Assembly (NCBI GenBank): GCA_900548505.1
Contig: URKI01000020.1
Span: 1-41,789 of the forward strand
DNA length: 41,789 nucleotides
Reading direction: 5' to 3'
From: an uncultured Oscillibacter sp.
Lineage (GTDB): Bacteria; Bacillota; Clostridia; Oscillospirales; Oscillospiraceae
Of the stretch, positions 1 through 7,594 are shown piece by piece. The notes under the pieces were generated by a model. The model was given only the letters and a program-made list of their open reading frames with translations. It was not told the DNA's origin and made no database searches. The position numbers and the translations under genes are program-made. The number at the start of each line of letters is the position of its first letter. The stretch's first letter is position 1.

Positions 1-46
1 AGATAGGCTCCGGTCTCGTGGGCTCGGAGATGTGTATAAGAGACAG
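1..46. other. Nextera library adapter (P7 end, i7 index, Read 2 side)
   Basis: Bases 13-46 match the Nextera Read 2 adapter plus the 19-base Tn5 mosaic end (ending in AAGAGACAG). Bases 1-4 fit the end of the P7 oligonucleotide and bases 5-12 (AGGCTCCG) look like an 8-base i7 index, which I recall as the N720 index. This is library sequence left on the contig end. Any reading frame that opens here with the residues MYKRQ is an artefact; genomic sequence starts at about base 47. Confidence 0.97.
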
Positions 47-706
47 GTGCTGGTGGTGGCAACGTCCGACCAGCCGGCCATGCTCCGCAAGCGGTGCCCT
101 TCCGTGGCCACCGGCATTGCCGAGTATTTCCGGGACCAGGGCATGGACGTTCTGCTGATGATGGACTCCCTCACCCGGTTTGCCATGGCACAGCGGGAGA
201 TCGGCCTGGCGGTGGGAGAGCCCCCTGTGGCAAGAGGCTACACGCCCTCCATCTACGCGGAGCTTCCCAAGCTTTTGGAGCGCAGCGGCAATTTCCAAAA
301 GGGTTCCATCACCGGTGTCTACACGGTGCTGGTGGAGGGCGACGATACCAACGAGCCCATTGCCGATACAGTCCGGGGCATCGTGGATGGGCATATCGTG
401 CTCTCCCGGAAGCTGGCCAACAGCAACCACTTTCCCGCCATCGATATCAGTGCCAGTATCTCCCGACTCATGACAGACATCGTCTCCCCGGAGCACCGGA
501 TGCTGTCGTCCCGCATCCGGGACGTGATGGGGACCTACGAAAAGAACGCGGATCTGGTGTCCATCGGTGCCTATAAGGCGGGGACCAACCCCAAGCTGGA
601 CTACGCCCTCAGCAAGATCGACGGCATAGAGCGGTTTTTGACCCAAGGGGTGGACGAGTCGTTCACCTACGACCAGGATCTGGAGGCTATGCGAGGGCTT
701 CTATAA
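47..706 (+). CDS. fliI: FliI, flagellar export ATPase (5' truncated)
   Basis: C-terminal half (219 residues) of the flagellar type III export ATPase, which hydrolyses ATP in a cytoplasmic FliH-FliI-FliJ complex to help load export substrates. Visible family features are a Walker B-like segment (DVLLMMDSLTR), the GEPPVARGYTPSIYAELPKL segment, and the SGNFQKGSITGVYTVL stretch shared by FliI/YscN/F1-beta ATPases. The Walker A loop and N-terminus are missing because the contig begins in adapter sequence. Full-length FliI is about 430-450 residues, so roughly half is present. The gene ends 18 bases before fliJ, the usual order. Identity is secure from sequence and synteny; the frame is open up to the adapter. 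Confidence 0.96.
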   Translation: MLVVATSDQPAMLRKRCPSVATGIAEYFRDQGMDVLLMMDSLTRFAMAQREIGLAVGEPPVARGYTPSIYAELPKLLERSGNFQKGSITGVYTVLVEGDDTNEPIADTVRGIVDGHIVLSRKLANSNHFPAIDISASISRLMTDIVSPEHRMLSSRIRDVMGTYEKNADLVSIGAYKAGTNPKLDYALSKIDGIERFLTQGVDESFTYDQDLEAMRGLL

Positions 707-724
707 AGAAAGAGTGAAAAAAGC

Positions 725-1168
725 ATGAAAAGGTTTCAGTTTAATTTGGACAGCGTGCTGAATTATCGCCGACAGGTCCTGGATGGCTGCCAGGGTGAAT
801 ATGCCCAGGCGCTGGACCAGGTCCGCCAGCAGGAGGCCCGCAAGGCGGATGCGGAGGACCGCTACGCCAAGCTCAATCGGGAGTTTCGGGATGCAGCGGC
901 CGCAGGCATTACCGCGGCTGACGCCCTGACGTATGAGGGAGGTCTGCGGCTTTTGGAGCAGGAGATCGCCCGGGAAAGCCGGCTTCTGGAGGATTACCGC
1001 AGGGCTGCCGAGGAAAAGCGGGAGCAGATGATGCGAGCCCACATTGATAAAGCTGCGCTGGAGCACCTGCGGGAGAAGAAGTGGCAGGACTACAACCGAA
1101 GCGTGCAGAAGAGCGACGAGCTGTTCATCGACGAACTGGTTTCCTCCAGCCGCCGGGCTGCCGTTTGA
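725..1168 (+). CDS. fliJ: FliJ, flagellar export chaperone/ATPase stalk
   Basis: 147-residue protein, almost wholly charged alpha helix (Q/E/A/R-rich coiled coil across residues 5-130), starting MKRFQFNLDSVLNYRR, which is typical of FliJ. FliJ forms the central stalk of the FliI hexamer and recycles chaperones at the export gate. The length equals the family norm (about 147). It lies between fliI and fliK, as in Bacillus and Clostridium flagellar operons. The sequence is low in conserved motifs, so the assignment rests on position, length, N-terminus and coiled-coil character. Confidence 0.9.
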   Translation: MKRFQFNLDSVLNYRRQVLDGCQGEYAQALDQVRQQEARKADAEDRYAKLNREFRDAAAAGITAADALTYEGGLRLLEQEIARESRLLEDYRRAAEEKREQMMRAHIDKAALEHLREKKWQDYNRSVQKSDELFIDELVSSSRRAAV

Positions 1169-1207
1169 CGGCGCACAACAGGATACCATGAAAGGAGGTG
1201 AGATGAG

Positions 1208-2344
1208 ATGACATATGCAGCACAGAGTTTGACACAGACAGCCGGCACCGGGTGGAACGTACCGGCCGCATCCTCCGGGAAAAACCCCGTTCAGGACACG
1301 GGAACGTCGTTCCAGACCCTGCTCCGGCAGGCGTGCTCGACTCACAACGGAACGGACACAGACCACACCCAGACCTCTGCGGAGGATACACAACCCCAGA
1401 AAGAGAATACGAAGGAGCGCCAGACGATCACCGTGGATCTGATGGCACTGGGGGCGGCGATGCTGGCAGGTGGAATGAGCCAGAGCCAGCCGGAGACCAC
1501 CTGTACGGCCGCCGGGGCGCAGGTGCAGACCGTCCAGGCCGCTGTGGAACTGATCGCTGCCGGTACAGACATCGGCGTGACAGCGGGTACGGCAGATGCT
1601 GCGGCATCGGGCCTGTCCGATCAGGCGGCGGTGTCTCCAACGGCACAGCCCGCCGCCGATACGGTACAGGCTGTCCCCGCGGCAAAGCCCACTGCCCCGG
1701 CCGTGCAGGCTCCCGAGGAGGGAACGGCGCAGCAGAACAGTTCTGCTGAAGTCGGAGACGGCACGCTTGCCGCGTCCCGGGACCGGCAGGACGGACAAAG
1801 TGACCGGCGGGAGGCTGTGCAGGTGACAGACCGCACCGGTACCTGGCAGGCGCCGTTGTTCCCTCAGACAGAGCAGATGCCGGTGAAGGTGGGCGAGAGC
1901 GTCATGGTAGATACCGCCGCGCCCCCGGCCCAACTGGAGCAGTCCCTGGGAAAAGCGCTGGAACGCGGACTGGAAAACGGGGAGCAGCACCTGGAGATCC
2001 GGCTCTCGCCGGAGCACCTGGGCACGGTGACAGCGGCATTTGACCGCACCCCGGAAGGCGCGCTCCATGTGGTTTTGCGGGCGGAGAATCCTGAGGCAGC
2101 CAAGCTGCTGGAAGATCACGCCGGTGCCCTGGGACTGCTGCTTCAGGACGGGAATCACGGACAGGTCCGCGTGGAGGTCCCACAGCCCCGGCAGGACCAG
2201 CAGTCCTGGCAGCAGCAAAATCAGGAGGGCGGACGCCAGCAGCAACAGCAACAGCAGCGGCACGCGCCCCAACAGGACGCCGAGGCGTTCCTCCACCAGC
2301 TGCGGCTGGGCCTTGTGGATGCAGGGACGGAGGAGATCATGTAA
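1208..2344 (+). CDS. fliK: FliK, flagellar hook-length control protein
   Basis: 378-residue secreted molecular ruler that sets hook length and switches export specificity through FlhB. The N-terminal two thirds are low-complexity and rich in A, T, Q and G. The C-terminal Flg_hook domain is at about residues 250-325 (LEIRLSPEHLGTVTAAF..., then LHVVLRAENPEAAKLLEDH). It is followed by a glutamine-rich tail (about residues 328-355) encoded by a CAG/CAA-rich run near 2205-2257. The ATG at 1208 is chosen because AAAGGAGGTG (1191-1200) lies at ideal spacing; an ATG at 1203 is in another frame. flgD follows 17 bases later. The sequence diverges quickly in this family, so the C-terminal domain and operon position carry the call. 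Confidence 0.9.
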   Translation: MTYAAQSLTQTAGTGWNVPAASSGKNPVQDTGTSFQTLLRQACSTHNGTDTDHTQTSAEDTQPQKENTKERQTITVDLMALGAAMLAGGMSQSQPETTCTAAGAQVQTVQAAVELIAAGTDIGVTAGTADAAASGLSDQAAVSPTAQPAADTVQAVPAAKPTAPAVQAPEEGTAQQNSSAEVGDGTLAASRDRQDGQSDRREAVQVTDRTGTWQAPLFPQTEQMPVKVGESVMVDTAAPPAQLEQSLGKALERGLENGEQHLEIRLSPEHLGTVTAAFDRTPEGALHVVLRAENPEAAKLLEDHAGALGLLLQDGNHGQVRVEVPQPRQDQQSWQQQNQEGGRQQQQQQQRHAPQQDAEAFLHQLRLGLVDAGTEEIM

Positions 2345-2361
2345 GGAAGTGAACGAAAACC

Positions 2362-2955
2362 ATGAGCAGTGAGTTTATGCCTCTTTCGCTGGACACGCGC
2401 TACGCATCCGGAACCTACGCATCCGACAGCAGTGGCGTGTCGAAGGAAGAGCTGGAGAGTATGGGCTATACCGTCAGCGATCCCAGTGAGGATCTGGGAC
2501 TGAGCTTTACAGACTTCCTGCAGCTGATGGTGGCGCAGATGCAGAACCAGACCATCGACAGCGCTGCCGACCCCTCGGATATGGTGAACCAGCTGGTGCA
2601 GATGTCCGTGGTGCAGATGATGAATACTGTAAAGACTGGCCTGGACAACCTGACGGCTGCCAGCACGATGACCTATGCTGCCTCCCTGGTAGGCAAAACG
2701 GTCACTGTGGGAACGTATGACGATGAGGGAAATGTACAGGAGATCGTGGGCACGGTCACTGGTACCGGGACCTATCAGAATACGCCGGTGATCTTCGTCA
2801 ATGACCAGATGTATCCCCTCAACAGCATCATGGCGGTGGGGACGCTGCCGCAGGTCCCCGATACGGGAGACGGAGACGGTACACAGACCGGCGGAGATAC
2901 GCAGCCTGGCGAGGGAGATTCCCAGGCCGGAGCAGAGGCCGCCCAGGCTCTGTGA
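2362..2955 (+). CDS. flgD: FlgD, hook-capping scaffold protein
   Basis: 197-residue rod/hook cap protein, exported and placed at the growing hook tip to direct FlgE polymerisation. The conserved FlgD N-terminal domain is clear at about residues 48-100: LSFTDFLQLMVAQMQNQ, then a Ser/Asp-Met segment and QLVQMSVVQMMNT. The C-terminal part is short, with a Thr/Gly/Asp/Gln-rich tail (residues 170-195), so the Ig-like and tudor-like domains of longer FlgD proteins are reduced, as in Bacillus YlxG. The ATG lies downstream of AAGGAAG. It is immediately followed by the TIGR02530-like gene, as in many Firmicutes. Confidence 0.93.
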   Translation: MSSEFMPLSLDTRYASGTYASDSSGVSKEELESMGYTVSDPSEDLGLSFTDFLQLMVAQMQNQTIDSAADPSDMVNQLVQMSVVQMMNTVKTGLDNLTAASTMTYAASLVGKTVTVGTYDDEGNVQEIVGTVTGTGTYQNTPVIFVNDQMYPLNSIMAVGTLPQVPDTGDGDGTQTGGDTQPGEGDSQAGAEAAQAL

Positions 2956-2977
2956 AAAACCAAAAGGAGGGATTCCG

Positions 2978-3358
2978 ATGGTCGGATCGGTCCATTCACC
3001 GGTTCCGGGCTCCACGGTGCCGGGCGGCACCGGACGCAGCGCGGCCGCGGCGGATGGCAGCTTTGGCGCGGTGTTCCAAAAGGAGCTGGAGCAGGCACGG
3101 GCAAAGACGGTGGAATTTTCCAAGCATGCATTGAGCCGGGCGGAGGAGCGGGGGATCACACTGACGCCCACACTGCTGGACCGGCTGAACGATTCCGTGG
3201 AACGGGCGGAGGCCAAGGGGGCCAAGAACATCCTGGCCCTGGACCAGAGCCTGGCGTTTATCGTCAACATCCCCCATGGACGGGTCATCACCGCTTTGTC
3301 GGAAGACGAGATGAAAGAGAGTATTTTTACCAATATTGACGGCGCCGTGTTCCTGTGA
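2978..3358 (+). CDS. Flagellar operon protein, TIGR02530 family
   Basis: 126-residue protein. Its C-terminal 75 residues (FSKHALSRAEERGI..., DRLNDSVERAEAKGAKN, ALDQSLAFIVNIPHGRVITA) match the short family named only as 'flagellar operon protein' (TIGR02530) between flgD and flgE in Gram-positive operons. Its biochemical role is not established; hook assembly is a guess from position. The reading frame is open further upstream inside flgD, but the ATG at 2978 follows AAAAGGAGG (2962-2970) at good spacing, so I place the start there. The N-terminal 30 residues are Gly/Ser/Ala-rich and probably flexible. Confidence 0.88.
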   Translation: MVGSVHSPVPGSTVPGGTGRSAAAADGSFGAVFQKELEQARAKTVEFSKHALSRAEERGITLTPTLLDRLNDSVERAEAKGAKNILALDQSLAFIVNIPHGRVITALSEDEMKESIFTNIDGAVFL

Positions 3359-3394
3359 GGCACAGAGGGCAGGACCGGAAGGAGGCTCTGGGGA

Positions 3395-3420
3395 CCGCCG
3401 GAATGACGGTTTCCCGGCGG
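3395..3420 (+). terminator. GC-rich hairpin with T-run upstream of flgE (possible attenuator)
   Basis: CCGCCGG at 3395-3401 pairs with CCGGCGG at 3414-3420 around a 12-base loop. CGTACGTTTTT follows, so the T-run begins six bases after the stem. The distance makes it a weak intrinsic terminator; it may instead cause partial termination or mark a processing site that adjusts flgE level. It lies in the 102-base gap before flgE. Confidence 0.35.
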
Positions 3421-3460
3421 CGTACGTTTTTGAAGACTAAGATAAGGAGCGAAATATACC

Positions 3461-4540
3461 ATGTCTATGACAGGAGCAATGAGCGCGGCCATTTCCGGCA
3501 TGAAGACACATATGCAGGCGCTCAACGTTGTGGGCAACAATATTGCCAACGTCAATACATACGGCTATAAAGCCCAGCGGGTCACGTTCAAGGAGAGTAT
3601 CTACAATACCCTCAGCGCCGGTTCCGGTGCCACGACCACCACCGGCGGCACCAACCCCCAGCAGATCGGCTATGGCTGCAGTGTGGGCACCATCGACCTG
3701 GATATGTCCACCGGCGATCTGAGTCCCACGGGTCTGTCCACGGACTGCGCTATCAAGGGTGACGGTTTCTTCCTGGTGGGTGCCAAGGGCACGGACATCG
3801 ACAATATGGACAGCGTCAAGGGGCTGTCGCTGACCCGGGTGGGCAACTTTGAGTTCCGGGACGGATACCTGGTGGACAAGACCAGCGGCAGTGTGGTCTA
3901 CGGCTTTTTGACCAGCGCCCTGACCGACCCCACTGCGGGCGGCGATGCAGGAACTACCGTGGGCAACACCAGCACGGCACTGGTGCCCATCCGGCTGCCC
4001 ATGAAGTCCACTGCCGCCGATACGCTGGGTGACGCCGTGTACGTGGGCGTGGACAATGACACCGGCAAAAACGTGGACCCCACCACGGATGTGGACGGCT
4101 ACATCGACTACGAAAACCTCAGCATCGACGCCAACGGCAAGATCACCTGCACCAACAAGGATACCGGTGACCCGGTGGTAGTGGGATACCTGGCTCTGGC
4201 CAATGTGGATAATCCCAACGGACTTCTCCACACCGACGGTCCTTACTACACCGCCGGCGATGCCGCCGGAGACATCACCCTCAGCGCGCCCAACAGTGCT
4301 GTCACCGGCTATTTGAACAACAGCAAGATCCAGGATGGAAACAACAACACCGATCCGGACACCATGCTCTCTGCCAAAAGCAGCACCGGCATCATGACCT
4401 CCTATCTGGAGGGGTCCGGCACGGATCTTGCAACGGAGTTTTCCAATATGATCGTCTATCAGCGAGGCTATCAGGCTAATACCCGAATCATCTCCGTCAC
4501 CGACTCCATGCTGGAAGAACTGGTCAATATCAAGCGCTGA
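3461..4540 (+). CDS. flgE: FlgE, flagellar hook protein
   Basis: 359-residue hook subunit. The N-terminal rod/hook domain begins with the shared motif ISGMKTHMQALNVVGNNIANVNTYGYK. The central D1/D2 segment (about residues 85-300) is Gly/Thr/Asp-rich with the characteristic CAIKGDGFFLVG. The C-terminal helix ends with LATEFSNMIVYQRGYQANTR and LEELVNIKR, the FlgE type of ending. It is secreted by the flagellar export gate and polymerises beneath the FlgD cap. The length is short for FlgE (about 400 in enterics), meaning a small surface domain. The ATG at 3461 follows AAGGAGCG. Two hairpins flank the gene (3395-3420 and 4555-4579). Confidence 0.95.
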   Translation: MSMTGAMSAAISGMKTHMQALNVVGNNIANVNTYGYKAQRVTFKESIYNTLSAGSGATTTTGGTNPQQIGYGCSVGTIDLDMSTGDLSPTGLSTDCAIKGDGFFLVGAKGTDIDNMDSVKGLSLTRVGNFEFRDGYLVDKTSGSVVYGFLTSALTDPTAGGDAGTTVGNTSTALVPIRLPMKSTAADTLGDAVYVGVDNDTGKNVDPTTDVDGYIDYENLSIDANGKITCTNKDTGDPVVVGYLALANVDNPNGLLHTDGPYYTAGDAAGDITLSAPNSAVTGYLNNSKIQDGNNNTDPDTMLSAKSSTGIMTSYLEGSGTDLATEFSNMIVYQRGYQANTRIISVTDSMLEELVNIKR

Positions 4541-4554
4541 TAAAATGCGGACTT

Positions 4555-4579
4555 CCTCGCCCGGGACCCCCGGGCGGGG
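4555..4579 (+). other. Strong hairpin without T-run between flgE and flbD
   Basis: CGCCCGGG (4558-4565) is perfectly complementary to CCCGGGCG (4569-4576) with a 3-base loop. The stem extends to 11 pairs (4555-4579) with one T-G pair. No T-run follows, so it is probably not a terminator. A stable 3' hairpin after an abundant structural subunit gene commonly protects the upstream mRNA or reduces downstream expression; here this is inference. Confidence 0.6.
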
Positions 4580-4600
4580 CGTGTGAGAGGAGGATGCCTC

Positions 4601-4816
4601 ATGATCGTACTGAAAAAGATGAACAACGAACGGTTTTTGATCAATCATAACCAGATCGAGTGCATCGAGCTGATCCCGGAGTGCAAGATCGTGATGATGA
4701 ACCACGACTACTACATCGTGCGGGACACTGTGGAGGAGATCATCCAGAAAATCGCGGATTATAACGCCAAGGTGCAGGACATCCACCGGGAGATTTCCGT
4801 CATTGACCGGCGCTGA
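4601..4816 (+). CDS. flbD: FlbD family protein
   Basis: 71-residue FlbD (YlzI) family protein (MIVLKKMNNERFLINHNQIE..., then a TTV/RDTVEEIIQKI-type end). FlbD-like genes sit between the hook genes and motA or fliL in Firmicute and spirochaete flagellar operons; they are implicated in motor function, with poorly defined mechanism. The start is the ATG at 4601, placed 7 bases after AGAGGAGG (4586-4593), rather than an in-frame ATG/GTG a few codons upstream. No membrane segment is visible. Confidence 0.9.
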   Translation: MIVLKKMNNERFLINHNQIECIELIPECKIVMMNHDYYIVRDTVEEIIQKIADYNAKVQDIHREISVIDRR

Positions 4817-4857
4817 TTCGATCCGCCCTGCGGGAAAAAGATAGAAGGGATCATCGT

Positions 4858-5715
4858 ATGAACGTAGTGTATTTAATCGGAATTGCCCTGGCGCTGGTAT
4901 TTACCGTGTTCGGCATCATCGTCAACATCGGCATCAACCCTGGGCAAAGTCCCATGTTTACCTTCAGCTTCACGCCGGACAGCCTCTGGCATTTCTTTGA
5001 TCTGTCCAGCATCCTGATTGTCGTGGGCGGAACCTTGGCGGTCGTGATCGCGTGTTATCCCAAGCTGGCCAAGTCCTTTCCCAAGCATATCAAGATCATG
5101 CTCCATGCCCAGGCATTTGATCCTGCCGTGTATGTGGATCAGCTGGTGGAGCTGGCGCAGATCGCCCGGAAAAACGGCTTGCTGGCACTGGAGGAGAAGG
5201 CAAACGAGCAGTCCGATCCCTTCTTCAAGCAGGCGATCATGCTGATCGTGGACGCCAACGACCCGGACCGGGTGCGCAGCATTCTGGAAAACGACATCGA
5301 GCAGACCTCCGCCCGCCACCAGGAAGTGGTGGCCATGTACGAGCGGGGTTCCAATGCCGCCCCGGCTTTCGGTATGATCGGAACCTTGATCGGCCTGATC
5401 AATATGCTGAAAACACTGGACGGCGCCGATATGGATTCCCTGGGACCCAACATGTCCGTGGCATTGATCACCACCTTTTACGGCTCCTTCCTGGCGCATG
5501 TCATCTTCAACCCCATTGCAGCCAACCTGACGGCCCGGGACGAAGAAGAGGTACTGTGCCGTCAGATCATCGTAGAGGGCATCATGGCCATTCAGTCCGG
5601 TGAGAATCCGAAGTTCCTGCGGGAGCGGTTGATGACCTTCATGAACCAAAAGGACAGAGAGGACGGTGCGCAGAGCGACAATAGCGGCGGCCGCCGGAAA
5701 AAGCGCGGCAAGTAA
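4858..5715 (+). CDS. motA: MotA, flagellar stator protein
   Basis: 285-residue inner-membrane stator subunit that with MotB forms the H+ (or Na+) channel and turns ion flow into torque on FliG. Four membrane segments are seen at about residues 3-22, 33-60, 160-182 and 195-220. The characteristic ERGSNAAPAFGMIGTLIGLI (TM3 with its conserved prolines) is present, and a cytoplasmic loop at about 65-155 holds the FliG-facing charged region. The tail is Lys/Arg-rich (residues 265-285). It follows flbD and precedes motB by 32 bases, placing the stator genes inside the structural operon. Coupling ion cannot be decided from sequence alone. Confidence 0.96.
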   Translation: MNVVYLIGIALALVFTVFGIIVNIGINPGQSPMFTFSFTPDSLWHFFDLSSILIVVGGTLAVVIACYPKLAKSFPKHIKIMLHAQAFDPAVYVDQLVELAQIARKNGLLALEEKANEQSDPFFKQAIMLIVDANDPDRVRSILENDIEQTSARHQEVVAMYERGSNAAPAFGMIGTLIGLINMLKTLDGADMDSLGPNMSVALITTFYGSFLAHVIFNPIAANLTARDEEEVLCRQIIVEGIMAIQSGENPKFLRERLMTFMNQKDREDGAQSDNSGGRRKKRGK

Positions 5716-5747
5716 AAAATTGGCCCTGCAGAGGGGGAGGTGTGAAG

Positions 5748-6575
5748 ATGAAGAAAAAACATGGCGGAGGCGGCGGTGCCAACTGGATGGATACCTACGG
5801 CGATATGGTAACGCTGCTGCTGTGCTTTTTTGTCATGCTATACTCCATGTCCTCCGTGGATCAGCAAAAGTGGATGGCTCTGGTAGAGTCGTTCAATCCG
5901 GATGCCGAGGCCCAGCAAAATCCCGGCGGTGCCGCGGGTGCCGGTCAGCTGACTCAGGAGCAGGTGAACGCCGACATCCAGGCGCTCTACCAGGCCATGG
6001 AGCAATACATCCAGCAGGAAAACCTCACCAGCCAGATCAGTATTACCGCCGGCAGCGGCTATGTGTTCGTCTCCTTTGACGATACCGTGTTTTTCGACGG
6101 CGACAGCTATGTGCTGCTGGATGAGGGAAAGAGAATTTTGGATCAGGTGGCGCAGTCCATTGCTGGCGTCAGCGAGTCCATAGACGAGATCCGGGTGCTG
6201 GGCCATACGGCCCAGGCCAGTGCCGAAAAACCCAACCGACCCGAGGTGGACCGATTCCTGGCCACCAACCGCGCGGCGGTGGTAACGGTCTATCTTCAGG
6301 AAAAGAACATCATTGATCCGGCGCGGCTTGTGAGCGTTGGGTACGGGCAGTGGCGCCCGGTGGCGGACAACGCCACCGCCGACGGCCGGGCCCAGAACCG
6401 GCGGGTGGAGCTGCTAGTGACGGGACTGGATCTTCAAAGCGGGATCGGAGATGACATCACTCAGTATTACACAATGCGGTCCGGAGAGGACAGCGGGCTG
6501 GGCGAGGGCGTCAGCTGGGTCGCCGGCCAGGAGGGCCAGGAGAGCACCCGGACCGGCTCCGGCCAGGAGGAGTAG
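5748..6575 (+). CDS. motB: MotB, flagellar stator protein with OmpA-like domain
   Basis: 275-residue partner of MotA. A basic N-terminus (KKKHGGGGGANW) is followed by one membrane helix (residues 16-36) whose Asp19 (YGDMVTLLLCFFVML) matches the essential ion-binding aspartate. A Gln/Gly-rich linker comes next, then an OmpA-like peptidoglycan-binding domain at about residues 110-235 (FDDTVFFDGDSYVL, VLGHTAQA, NRAAVVTVYL, GYGQWRP, NRRVELLV). The GTG at 5742 is too close to GAGGGGGAGG (5731-5740), so the ATG at 5748 is preferred. The stop is 3 bases before fliM; no fliL gene intervenes. Confidence 0.95.
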   Translation: MKKKHGGGGGANWMDTYGDMVTLLLCFFVMLYSMSSVDQQKWMALVESFNPDAEAQQNPGGAAGAGQLTQEQVNADIQALYQAMEQYIQQENLTSQISITAGSGYVFVSFDDTVFFDGDSYVLLDEGKRILDQVAQSIAGVSESIDEIRVLGHTAQASAEKPNRPEVDRFLATNRAAVVTVYLQEKNIIDPARLVSVGYGQWRPVADNATADGRAQNRRVELLVTGLDLQSGIGDDITQYYTMRSGEDSGLGEGVSWVAGQEGQESTRTGSGQEE

Positions 6576-6578
6576 GCA

Positions 6579-7589
6579 ATGGCGGAAGTATTGTCCCAAA
6601 GCCAGATCGACGCGCTGCTGAGCGCTGCCCGCAGCGGTGAGATGAAGCTTGGCCAGGAAGAACAAAGTACAGAGAAAAAATACCGAAAATACGACTTTTA
6701 CAGTCCGCGGAAGTTTACGAAAGACCGGCTGAAGATGATTTGCGGTGTGTTTGAGAACTACACCCGCATCGTCAACTCCCGGATCAACGGACTGCTGCAT
6801 ACCACCTGCGAGATCTCGGTGGAGTCCGTGGAGGAGCAGCGATACTACGAATTTTCCAACGCCCTGTCCGACGGCGACGTGCTGACGCTGGCGGATGTGG
6901 AAATGGACGGGCAAACCCAGAGCGAAGAGTCACCTGTGCTGCTGCACTTCAGCACCGCTCTGATGCTCAACATGATGGACCGCCTCATGGGCGGAGACGG
7001 CGACGGAAGCGACGCCGTCCCCTCCGGCTACACCTTCACCACGGTGGAGCTGAAGCTCTACGAAAATATCGTCAAGGACTTTATCAGCGTGATGGGGAGC
7101 AGCTGGGAAAATTACATTGATTTGAATTTCGTTTATCGCCGGGTGGAGTCAAACCCCACGCTGGTGCAGCTGATCGGGCTGGATGAGACGGTGGTGATCA
7201 TCGGCATCAACCTGCGATTCCCCAATGGCTCCGGGCGTATGAACATTTGCCTGCCCGGTACCATGCTGACAACGATTTTTGCAAAGATCGCCGCCATGAA
7301 CCAGGTGGGGCGCGGATCGGGCGAGAACAACACCGAGGAGATCATGGGGATCCTTCGGGACTCCGATTTGGAGATCACGGCGGAACTGGGCCGCACCGAT
7401 GTCACCCTGCGGGATATCTATCAGTTGAATGTGGGGGATGTGATCGACCTGGGACACTCCACCCAGGAGCCCATCTATCTTTATATCGGCGATCAGCCCT
7501 GGTTCAGCGGCAAGCTGGGGACCCAGGGCGGAAATATGGCAGTTAAGATCGCGGAGACCTGTCACATCCAGAAAAGAGAGGAGAAATAA
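6579..7589 (+). CDS. fliM: FliM, flagellar motor switch protein
   Basis: 336-residue C-ring protein that binds CheY-P and controls rotation. The N-terminal CheY-binding motif is residues 5-14 (LSQSQIDALL). The middle CheC-like domain spans about 45-230 (YDFYSPRKFTKDRLKMI, FSTALMLNMMDRLMGG). The C-terminal SpoA/FliN-like domain spans about 255-330 (EITAELGRTDVTLRDI, LNVGDVIDLG). The length fits the family. It begins 3 bases after motB and is followed 5 bases later by fliY, implying translational coupling. Confidence 0.97.
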   Translation: MAEVLSQSQIDALLSAARSGEMKLGQEEQSTEKKYRKYDFYSPRKFTKDRLKMICGVFENYTRIVNSRINGLLHTTCEISVESVEEQRYYEFSNALSDGDVLTLADVEMDGQTQSEESPVLLHFSTALMLNMMDRLMGGDGDGSDAVPSGYTFTTVELKLYENIVKDFISVMGSSWENYIDLNFVYRRVESNPTLVQLIGLDETVVIIGINLRFPNGSGRMNICLPGTMLTTIFAKIAAMNQVGRGSGENNTEEIMGILRDSDLEITAELGRTDVTLRDIYQLNVGDVIDLGHSTQEPIYLYIGDQPWFSGKLGTQGGNMAVKIAETCHIQKREEK

Positions 7590-7594
7590 GGAGC

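Noticed and set aside
701..2296. 531-codon minus-strand frame opposite fliJ and fliK
   Set aside because: Low-complexity product; the plus-strand frames have ribosome sites and operon position.
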